In this document: piece by piece, positions 1-11,800 of the stretch
Layout: every line of letters begins with the position of its first letter
Position numbering within the stretch: the first letter of the stretch is position 1
NCBI GenBank assembly: GCA_964030785.1
Contig: OZ034977.1
Span: 34,794,052-34,858,051 of the forward strand
DNA from: Siderastrea siderea
Taxonomy: Eukaryota; Cnidaria; Anthozoa; Scleractinia; Rhizangiidae
DNA: 64,000 nt
Direction of reading: 5' to 3'
Notes under the pieces: model-generated
Seen by the model: only the letters and a program-made list of their open reading frames with translations
Database searches by the model: none
Told to the model about the DNA's origin: nothing
Translations under genes and position numbers: made by a program

Positions 1-1284
1 ATCAGGATGATGGGATTGAAGAACCCTACTGGGGATTGACCCTCTTGATTATCACATGGCCTTTCTTGGAATGGATGGAAAGACTGCCAATCATTCATGG
101 GGACCATTGCTAGTAAACTAATAACATCACACACATCCTTATTTTTTAACTTGAACAATTTCTAAATAAACCATTCTATGGTTTGTCAGGGTAGTAGGGA
201 GGGGTGCAGTGTTCTCCTTATCAGGCGGTAACCGGTAAAATTTACCGCTTGTAGCACCGCTTGTTACCGGTTAGCCAGAACCATATACTAAGGCCTGGAT
301 TAGAAACATCCAATAGTTTGGGATCGTGAAAGATTTATTATCGGATTGAATTATGAAAAGATTTATATCAGTTGTACTATATACCACGTAAGTCTTGTCT
401 TAGTAGCTTTTCTCATTCTCCATGCGTTTGTACATTATTAGACGAAGTCCTACCATCCCGATATTTCTAAGTTCATTAGATAATAGTCTCATCTTCTCTG
501 CATTTCTCCGCACGTTTCTGCCTTAGTAAGAAGTCGTAAGATGTTAACCTTCTCGACATTTTCTGTGCGATCGTATATTCGTCAGCGTTGTAAGGTCTTA
601 TCTTCTCAACTGTCAACATTTCTCCGTACGTTAGAACATTTGAAAAATATTGTTATCTTCTCGACGTTTGTCCGAGTGCTAGTATATTCGTAATTTATAT
701 GTTGTTAGTTGTATCTCCTTAACACTTCTCGATACGTTAGCGTTGTCGTAGGATATTGGTGTTATCTTTTTGTCATCTATATCCGTACATTGGTTTGTTC
801 AGGTTTGTTCGTAAGGTGCTTTTAGTATTGTCTTCTCCTCGACATTCTTCGTTTGTGCCTTCGCAAGGACTCTGACTTATCTTCTAGGCATTTCCCTATA
901 CGTTTTTAGGTTGCTGTAACCTTTTTTCTTTTCGATGTTTATCTGTACGGTAATACGTTCCTTGTAACAGGAACTGCAAATGTCAACTGTTTTGAAGGGT
1001 TCTCGAGACGTGTGTTAGCCTAGTGTCATGCGGGAAACATTATGGGTCTCATGACGACAATTCCACTCCAGGGTAGAAAAGGATTTTCAACAGAGCTGCT
1101 TTACCGGTCTGAAAAACTGACTTACCTGTTAACCCTGAAAACTCAGGAGAACACTGGGGGTTGGTGTGAAGGGAAGAGAGGTGCTTGCCTATCAGAGCTG
1201 TGTAGTAATTGAAAAACATGTATAAGATTTTCGTGGTTCTGTGAATTTGGCTTGAAGATTTTGTGTCTACTTTCCTTCTTGCAG
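1..1284. other. Intron or upstream sequence of the LRIG-like gene with a decayed tandem repeat
   Basis: No coding exon could be supported here. The first exon of the LRIG-like gene in this window starts in the middle of an LRR codon, so this stretch is best read as intron. About 225-280 has a near-palindromic GGTAACCGGTAAAATTTACC-like block. From about 480 to 960 a motif resembling CTTCTCGACATTTCTCCGTA recurs roughly every 55 bases in about nine very diverged copies, which is an old minisatellite. Confidence 0.5.
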
Positions 1285-4200
1285 GAAACTAGCAAGGAAT
1301 AAAATCAGCTCAGTTTCACATGCGGCCTTCTGGCAAATGAGCAAACTGAGAGAATTGTAAGTAAAACTAAAATCTGATATACTTTTCTATGTTGACTAAT
1401 TATGTTCTTTTCCATCTAATTTAATTTCTGAATGTTCATTAATATATGAAGTTCAAAAGTTAGAACCGCATCATACAGCATAATAAACAACACCACAGGA
1501 AAGTAAATATATTGGTAATTAGCTTAAGGTATTACGTACATTGTGTGGTTTATGTATTGTTATGTTGTTATTTACAAAATGATGGCTCACTGATCGCTAG
1601 TTTCTGAGAAAGAGAGGGTTGAAATTCGTTGTTAGGTACGCCATTTTGAGCCGCCATCTTAGATTTTTGCGTGTAGACTCCCTTCCAGTCTCGTGCACGG
1701 CTGGATGTCTTCGAATCTGCAGCGGACAAGCGAAAGAAATTGAAAGCAAATGAAAACAGATAACGACAAGCTATATCAATCTGAATACTAACCGACTCTT
1801 TGGTGGTATTTGATATCTCACACGTTTAATAGAAAAACGCAAGATTGTTTATCATAATGATACACAACCAGACGAAAAGCACACCGCACATTCATGCAAC
1901 AAGGAAAAGTTGACAAATCAAATGAGAAACTTCACAATCGCCGGTCACAACTACGTCCTACTACAAGCATTACCCGTGCACACAAACTCCTCTTTCATCA
2001 GAGTATCTCCATTATTATTAAAATGGGTGATGTCTTCAATCATTGTTCATGATGTGGTCCACACAGCTGAATGTTTCCCTGATAAATTAAACTCCCGAAA
2101 TCTACCTGACATCGACATCATAACTACCTTGTGAACAGATTTCCCTCCGATATTAATTACTCTGTTGCATCGTTGGAAGCTTTAGAATCTCTTTCAGACG
2201 AATGAAACTGCGTCCAGTGCTTTCAATAAGCACCGACAGCCGACGAAAAGCGTCGGCTATTTTGCTCAGAAAAGTCGGCTACTTTTTGCCCTAAATTAAA
2301 GTAATTAAAGGAAGATTGTTTCAAACCCCTAGTTGATACAGTCGGTTACTCTATTCAAACCAGCTGCCTACTTCACATTTTATTGAAACCCCTGTGCGTA
2401 CTTCTTGCACTCTTTAGTTTCTAGGCATACGAGCCAGCCAGAATGTTACTGAATATTATCATGTCTGCGTATTCCATCGTACGAAAATAAGAAATCGAAC
2501 TTCTCTTGAGTGCTATAAATGCGAAAGAACGCCAATGTTTCCACAGGACATTTCAGTTCCCTTTCACAGTCCATTCAAAAAGAAAAATTCACCCGATAAA
2601 CGAAGGAAAAACTGTTTTGATTGAATCTCTTGCACTGACGAAACCAAACATCCGCGTGATTACTTGATAGCTACCTCGAACACGCGCGACATATATGCGT
2701 AGTGGCTTATGCGCAGTGATACCGCTGGCAAAAAGATCGCAGTCATTGTTTACCCTGGTTGCTAAGGAGTCTGTGATTGCTTGATTCTAGGACGCGTTAT
2801 ATGCTCGAAGTACGCCATTTTCCTCGTTTCTTCTATGAAATGAGTGTCCCAAAAGGCAATGCAACTTAAAACACAGAAAACAAACATGGCGGACGAGAAT
2901 TGAGCAAACGAAAGCGTAAAGACGTGCAAAATTCGACGGATTCTTAGCGTGTGTGAGGTGAAAACAGAAATATTTTCCACACATTTTAATCAGTTCTGCT
3001 GAAATTTGCCAGAGTTAACAAACACAATTGGGCTATTTTCCCTGACTTAGCTGCCATTTCTCATTGCATACGATCGATGTTGTGGTGTGTCATGTGCCCC
3101 GCTTAGGGCTATTTGATTATTTCCCATAGGATTTCCACCTGGATGGTGGCTAAGTCACAGAAGAAACCTTTTTTCATAGATCTTTGATAGTGCAAATAAG
3201 AAAGCTTTAAAATAAAAAGAAATGAAGAAACGAAAATAATTTTAAATTTGAGTGACATTTTTAGGTGTTAATTTTCACACCTTTCTGACAGGAAATTGAC
3301 ATTTTTGATTTCAAATTCGGATTCTACGGTAAAAATTACCTTGGGGTAAGGCAATCACAATTTTGAACAAAGTTGATAACTTGCTTCAAAATTGGTTCTT
3401 TTTGGGCGCATTTGACCCGTAAGTACTACCTTAATTCATTTGGATTGCTCACACTTTAGGATTTTATCCACAGACTCAATATTTAGAATTATCTTGCACA
3501 GCCTAATAAACAGCACCACAAGAAAGTACTGCTCAGTAGCTTTCATTTGAATGGTTACACTTTAGGATTTCATCCACAGACTCAAAAGTTAGAACCATCT
3601 TGTACAGCATAATAAACACTACCACAGGAAAGTACTGCTCAGTAGCTTTCATTTGAATGGTCACACTTCAGGATTTCATCCACAGACTCAAAAGTTAGAA
3701 CCACCTTGCACAGCATAATAAACAGCACCACAGGAAAGTACTGCTCAGTAGCTTTCATTTGAATGGTCACACTTTAGGATATCATCCACAGACTCAAAAG
3801 TTAGAACCATCTTGTACAGCATAATAAACACTACCACAGGAAAGTACTGCTCAGTAGCTTTAACTTGAATGGTCACTTTTTAGGATTTCATCCACAGACT
3901 CAAAAGTTAGAACCATCTTGTACAGCATAATAAACAGCACCACAGGAAAGTACCTCTCAGTAGCTTTCATTCCAATGTTGACTAGCCATGTTGAATTATT
4001 CAAGATTTTGAGTTTAGAAGGGAAACAAATTAGGGACTTCTTTCTAGTTTTTAGAAACAGTTACGTGCATGCTGTTTTATGGTACTTCTGATATTGAATA
4101 TTATTTTTTAAAGGTACCTGGACAACAACAATTTAACATCTGTTTCAACAGCATGGTTCTTTGGACTTTTAAGTCTCCAAAAGCTGTAAGTCTACTTAAC

Positions 4201-7200
4201 CTCTGCTTTGCAAACACATCATCTGTAGGTAAATATTTGCTTTTAGCAAAGATCTAAGATGAAAAAATGTGGGTTTTTTTCATTATCAATAATTATTTGT
4301 TTCTGTAACTTGGTTTTTAATTTTTTTTTGAATTCCAGTTATCTGAATGACAATCGTATTGGGAGGATTGACAAAAGCCCAGCAGCTGGGTTGGATTGGA
4401 GAGTAGTGCTTCTCCTTGGAGAACTGTAAGTTTCTTCTGTGTTTGTTCCTTTTGGAGTGTCTCCTTGCAAACTGAAAAATTATTATTTTTGGACAGCAAT
4501 ATGCTGATGTGCAGAATTTATTTGCGACATGGGATTTTTGCAGTGTCACAATATTTGGAAATGGGCAAAATTGAAGTGTAAAAGAAAGTTGGGTATTTTT
4601 TGGTCTTTGGTACAAATTGTCCAGATTTGCAAAAAATATAGTGCAGTGAAAGGTTGCCCTCCAAAATTGTCAAAATGGCCTAAAATTTCTTGTGTTAAAA
4701 TTTAGAATAGTGTTTCTTTCCTTTAAAATGTGAATTATTTTTATTGGTTTGTGTGTTTCCAAGGATGTTGCTATAACTGACTTTGGCATTTGCTTTTCAG
4801 GAATCTTGCCAAAAATGATCTTTCTCATGTTGATGCAACCACATTTGCTCATCTTTTCAACTTAAGGACACTGTAAGTACTTAAAAAATAGCTCATGCCC
4901 AGCATTTCATCATTCACTTAATTATGGAAGCTGGCTACAAAATCTAAGAACACAATCACAAAAGTGCTTGTAACGAAGTCCAACTTTTCCTACCCTAAAA
5001 TTGCAGCACCTGTGTTATTGACTTCTAATTCTGTAACAGTGTTGCAGCCAGTCCCACAGCTAACAACTAAGTACACCATTTCTTTATTTCCTGTTATTAC
5101 CTACCCCTGATGCTTGAGGACTGTTGGTTGGGTAAATCCACTGTACCCTGTTCCCAGAACTCAACTGGGTACCCTGTTCTCAGTCCTCTTCCCAGCACCC
5201 AACTGGGCACCCTGTTCTCAGTCCCCAACTGGGTGCCCTGTTCCCATCACCTTGTTCTCATTACTCAACTGGTTATCCTGTTTCCAGTACTCAACTGAGA
5301 GCCCTGTTCCCTGTACCCTGTTAATCCAATCACTTCCAAGCCATGTACTAACAGTTAAGCAATCTTACCGCCTAGAGGTTTTTTTAAAGGATGTTTAATA
5401 TTTTGTTTTTGCAGAGATCTGGGTGGCAATCACATTTATCACATAGCAGAGGGAGCCTTTTCTGACTTAAACTCACTAGTAACGCTGTAAGTTGTTGATT
5501 CCTTCTTGTTTCATTTCAAATGAATCTCAATTCAGTTTCGATCTGAAATTGTTAATGTTTCTAGTTCGTCGCTTGTTCTGTAAGTCATCCAGTCTCTGTA
5601 ATCTATCAGGGAGTTTGCCAGTCGGACAAATTGAACATTAAAGTTTTTTCTGCTGTGTGACACTTAGATGAAGTCTATTTGAAGAACATTGATAAAGTTG
5701 AAGTGCAGACGTTTTGCTCCTTGCCTTTCTTCAGTGGATTATGACAGTTGTTTGATAATCAGTCTTCTTGTTTATTGGTCAGGCATAGTTAGTCTGTCAG
5801 CTAACCAGTGTCTGTTGGCCAGTAGTTCTGAATGGAATTTAAATTTCCTTATTTTGTCTTCAGGGATTTGAGTAATAATGATCTGTCCTCCACATTGGAG
5901 GGAATCCAGACGGTTTTCACTGGACTCCAAAATTTGGATATGCTGTGAGTACTTATTCCTTGTATCAGCTCTCATCGCTTACCAAAATATTCATCACAAA
6001 GTGTAATTTAAGCAAACTCTACATTCTACAAGCTTTCCATCACCAAGATTTCATTGAGTACAACAGACGTGATTTTATTTGTGGAGGAAAACCAAATTCA
6101 TATGCACTCAATTCACTATAATAACTTTATTAGAAAGTCTCTTGGTTCACCTCAGTTATCAGGAATTTGTTACTTGATATCATTGTTATAATTATCATTA
6201 TCGTTACTGTTATCATTGTCGTTGTCTTTATCATTATCTTTATCATTATGAGTATTGTTATTACACTCAAACCTTAATAATTCAGACCTTCTGGGACTCT
6301 TGAAAATAGCCCAAGTAATCCAGTGTCCAGATAATCAAGAAAATGAATATTTTCAGCATAATTTGAACTGAGTTACTTTATGCTTTAGAAGCTGGTGAGC
6401 ATAATATGTAATTGCAGGCAGGCCTAACAATCCTGATGAAACGCTTGGCATTTTACTGCATCAGAATAGTGCCACTTACTTTGAATAAAACTTATGAATA
6501 GATTTGCTTAACATTTTTAGGAGGCTAGATGGAAATCGTATCACCTGGATAGCACAGAATGCATTCACAGGTCTTACGGCTGTCAGACACCTGTAAGTGT
6601 ATTGTTTGTACAACAGTTCATGGACAACCTTTTCAGTGTGATATTGGAACCAGATACTGAGGCAACCAAAGGGGGGCCCTCATAGTAAAGCAATCAGAGG
6701 AGAAGGAGGGGGGGGGGGTGGGCAGAGGAGTCATCAGATATTTTGCAACAAATTTAAATTACTAAAATGATACCAGGGAGATCTCTTTTTTGTGGGCGTG
6801 GCACACCCCCTTAATGAGGTTACCAATTCCTTCTAACAAGTAGTTTCTGTCATATTTTCCCATCTAAAGATGCTAAAAGACGCTGGATAACTCAAAGGTC
6901 TCTGATGGAAATGAGTTGAACATTTTTATTCCACACCATTCAACATTGTTGAAGTCAAAAGTGTTAAATGCTTTTGGCCACCTTGCTAAATGATGGTGAA
7001 TCACAGGTATTGAGTGGTGTTCTACCAGACTTGATTGGCATCAAACGTTTGATCGAACATTATATTATGCAACAATCTGTTTGCTCTCAGGTGTGAACAA
7101 TGATGTTGAATGGAATGTTGAATGTTTGGCTGGCGTGTCTGACAATGTTGAATAAATGCATGTGCAGGAAACATTAATTTAGTGTAATTCAACATCATCC

Positions 7201-8803
7201 AGCATCATTTAACGTACGGCCAAATGCATTTGACAAGTTTAATTCGACAATGCTGAATGGGGTACATGTAGTATTGAGATGAAGAGTTCATTTGGCCACA
7301 TCGTTCATCGTTGTACAACAAAGTTTTATTCAACAGGGTGGAATGATCTTAAATCTGTTTGACCAAAGCCTAACAGTGAAGTGTTATCAAAGTACAAACG
7401 TTATTCTGCAGGCCCAGTTGTTCAAAGCACGATTAAGCTAACCCATGATTAGGGTTAACTTTGATTGAGGTTTGATTACTCATAAATAAAGACTTTTCCG
7501 AAATATCTTTGCCCTTCAGTGTTGAATGAGTGTTTTCTTACCTCTATACGAGCAAGACGAAAACCACTGTGAACTTTTACTCGTGGATTAGCAGTAATCG
7601 GCTTTTGAAACAACGGAGCCCAGTAAGACCATCGCGCTCTTACTACTCAGTTACAGTAAATGTTGAACTGTTGTGTTGCTTTCTCAGGAACCTCTCTGCA
7701 AATATCATCACATCAATTGAGGAGAATGCCTTTCTGGAGATGAAGAAACTTAGCTTTCTGTGAGTTGGATAGTTAACCTTTTATTTGGTAACAGAAACAA
7801 AGTAAAAGTGTGCAAGATTTTGGCTTTTTGATAACTGAAAAACAATGAGTACTGCAGTAAAGTACTCTTACATGTAAATGTACAGCTTTAAGGGTTAAAC
7901 TTTAGTATTTTACTCACAAACATTATTAATAATAGTTAGAACTACCTGAACTAAAGCAGAACAGTACCACAGAAAAGTACTTGACTGCCTACCAGTCGCT
8001 GCTATCCTCCCCACCCCACCCCCCCCCCCCCCCTTTATAAAAAAAGAGGAATCTGGTGTTCCCAATGATACGCATCTTCCTGTCAAGAAGTTCGGCAGGT
8101 GTGTATCTTTGTGTTGACGTTTTTATTGTGGCATGAATCTGCACCTCCAAATTAAATGCTTAGGTCCTCTGTGGAGACACAAATAGAAGTTAAAATAAAT
8201 TGTTTCACTGACTTGTGCAGTCGTGGCAAAGGAACTCGGTGGCATGAGCTGTGCCACGGACGTTTTCAAAACTTAAAACCACATCGTGTAACATGACATG
8301 AACTCCAATGTAGTTTGTACACCCTTGCAAGACTCGGCTTACCTGGAATTAAAAAGGTCTTTTGTGCATTAAAGTGGTCTCACAAGCTGTTTGCACTATT
8401 TTGTTCACAGGGATTTAAACACAACTCAGCTTCTATGTGACTGTAAACTTAGTTGGTTCCCTGTGTGGCTTAAGACAAAGTTCTTAGACTCTAATGTTCA
8501 CGCAGTATGTTTGCATCCCAAACCTTTGGAGAGAAAGAGCATTTTTAACCTCACGTTTTCAGACTTCGTTTGTGGTAAGTTGTGTGCCATATGTATTGGC
8601 ATAGATGTAATTGTGTAGTCGAGAAGATAGCCACTTTGACTAGCTGACTGATGGAATTACGGACTGACTGACAAACTATAATGGCAATCGCTGTGTGAAT
8701 TATGTAATTGTGGAATTATGGACCAACTGATAAACTGTCTGACGGCTGACTGACTATTAGACTGACTGACAGACTGAAGGAGTCGTGAAACGAACAAGGG
8801 GGT

Positions 8804-8839
<36 letters not shown>

Positions 8840-11800
8840 GACGTTTGGATTTATCAACTGAGTTGATAACTGAGGTAAATTGGCCACCGTAAAGAGATGG
8901 AAAGTTGACGTTTCGAGCGTTAGCCCTTCGTCAGTGCGGATTCGCTAAGGAGTCGTGGACCGCCTGATGGACTGACTGACTGTTGTTCTCAGTGAGTCGC
9001 TGACTGACTTATTCACGTGTTGGCTTATTTGTAGATGAGAGTGATTCCAAACCAGAGATAATAAAGCATCCAGAAGGACATAAAGTTCTGCTGGGTCAAA
9101 ACGTCACCTTGCAGTGTGTTGTGTCACAGAAAAACCAAACAATCAGAGTAAACTGGACAAAGAACAACAAGCCACTGAAAGGATCTTACATCATAACCCA
9201 CACCCAGGTAATGGAAAAAGCTACATTCAATTCTGTAGTTTGCTTTAGTACAGTTAACCCTAAATAAGCCCCTCTATCAATGTGCATATTTTCCTTAGAG
9301 TTCTCCATACATTTCTTATGGTACTAGTTGAGAGAATTTGCACAAACATCAAGACATTTCATGCTTGGTGATCATTTCGTTTATTCTTGTGACCTGTATG
9401 TTTTGTCAAGTAAGGATATTGTGAGGAGAAGTTAGATGCTTGTCAGTATCTGGGCTAAAGGGTTAAACAATAGTGTTTCTATCGAGGGATTATTACCCGA
9501 GGAAATTTGATGTTCAGTCGACTATCAGCCGATGCGTCCCGAGACAGAAACACTTTGTTGTTTTGATTGTATGAAAGCTTAAATGAACTTAAATTCATGT
9601 TTTGTTTATTCCTATGCAGTCGAAAGATGGGGATACAGCAATTTACACCAGCAAGCTGCGACTGGTGTCAGTGACAGATAAGGACGATGGATATTATCAG
9701 TGTGTCGCTTCCAATCAGTTTGCACCCATCCAATCCAAAATGGCGCATATTACAGTGCTAGGTTAGTGTCACAATATTACGCTTGTGTACGAAAAACACC
9801 TAAGTCCTGTTGCAAACGTCGTGCTACTACCGTGACAAGCTGGTTCGACTGTAGGACGAGTGAAGAGTGAGTTGATTTCAGATGTCGAATTTGGTTCAGT
9901 TGAATTTGGTAGCTCTTTTAAAACAAAAAACCCCCTACAATTGATCAACCTTTTGAACATAATTATAATCTGTGAAGTTCGGCACAGTAGTAGCGAACGT
10001 TTGAAACCAAGTCGTGGTACTGCCATGTAGAACGGCAGAGTTTGCGGTACAACTTCGTTTCAAACGTCGTGCCCACAAAGTCGAACTTTATGCGATCTTT
10101 TTAGTTTGACACCGCAGTACCATGAGGTCTGAAGCGGCCCCGGGTGACTTTACGGTAGATCCCTGATTGAGTTTCAGAATTTCTCCTTTGATTTAGATTA
10201 TGATTTTGCAGTTCAGTACGGTTATTCAGGCATGTTGCTGTGCAATGAATAGTTTTGCTTTAATAGGCAAAAACATCCTTCTTCAATTAACATTGCTGGG
10301 AGGAATTTAGTTATTTATTTAGTTATTTATTTATTTATTTCACCACATACGAATTACATTAGAAGATAGAATAGAAGACAAATACGCATCAATTCAAAAC
10401 TATTTGTTGCTGCTAAGATAAATCCTATTCCCCTCCCTCAATTTTTTCGTTGAAATGTAAACCCAAAGTTTGGTGTGCAAGTCGTGAAAGGGAGATACTA
10501 TAAAATATACAGTTGTTATCTTTGAAATAAGAAAAATATAACTTGAACACAAGTTGATAAATAATGGCATATCACTTTAATTGGTAACTTCTGTGAAATT
10601 TAAGCTGGGTCACTTTACTTAGTTCACATCCTTTTTTTCCTGGAGTTTGTTATAACAGGTGGTCTTTATTTGGTTTTAGTGTTCCCAAAGCTAATAGAGA
10701 AGCCGTATAATGTATCTGTCGCGGCTGGGAAAATGTTTGAACTCCACTGCAGAGCGCAGGGCCACCCGGATCCTGTCCTGTCATGGCAGAAAGATGGCGG
10801 CACAAGCTTCCCCGCGGCAAATGACAGAAGAATGGATTATTTGCCTGCGAGCAAAGTGTACGTGATTAAGAATGCTCAGTACGTGGACACTGGAAAGTAT
10901 ACTTGCAGTGCTACTAACGAAGCTGGTTCTGTTAACGCTACAGCATTTGTTACTGTGCTAGGTAAGGGAGATGTTTATAGCTTTCATTTTATTGGTGACA
11001 CTGTGGCATTTTATCGATAGACTCAAAAGTTAGAACCGCCCGGTGCGACATAACAACCAACACCACAGGAAAGTACTGCTCAGTAGCTTTCATTTGAATG
11101 GTCACACTTAAGGATTTCATCCACAGACTGAAAAGGTAGAACATCCATACACAGCATTTTAGCAGTACCACAGGAACGTACTTCTCAATAGCTTTCACTT
11201 CAATGGTTTGACTTAAGGATTTTGTCCACAAACCCAAAAGTTAGAACCACCTTGTACAGCGCAATAAACAGCACCACAGGAAAGTACGGCTCGATAGCGT
11301 TCATTTGAATGGTCACACTTTGGGATTTCAATCACAGACTCAAAAGTTAGTGCTATCCTGCATAGTATAACATTGTTATAAGTAACAAGCAGTACCACTG
11401 TAGAATTCTGGTACCACCTTAAAATCCTGCCAAATGGCTTTCAAGAAGTCTCAAAGTTAGAACCCAGTTATACAGGGTGCTGTTTGAGTAATCGTTTATT
11501 GTAATGAAATAATAGCAAAACTCAAACCACATAGCATTTTGATGTTGTTTGTTGTTTTAAAAATCAGCTTGTCAGGCAATCACGAACAAGTCACTACAGG
11601 TTGTTTTCAAATTCTCCTAACTTGCACTCTCAAGAATGTTTGCATACTATTGTGGAGAAGTTATTTGTTGACATTCAGACTTTTGTGTTTCATACAGAGG
11701 CTCCTCGGTTTGTTCGTGCGATGAGAAAAGAAGTCACAGTGGAAGTAGGTGATAGCTCTGTGCTGGAGTGTTTTGCGAGTGGTGCCCCAAAGCCCATCAT

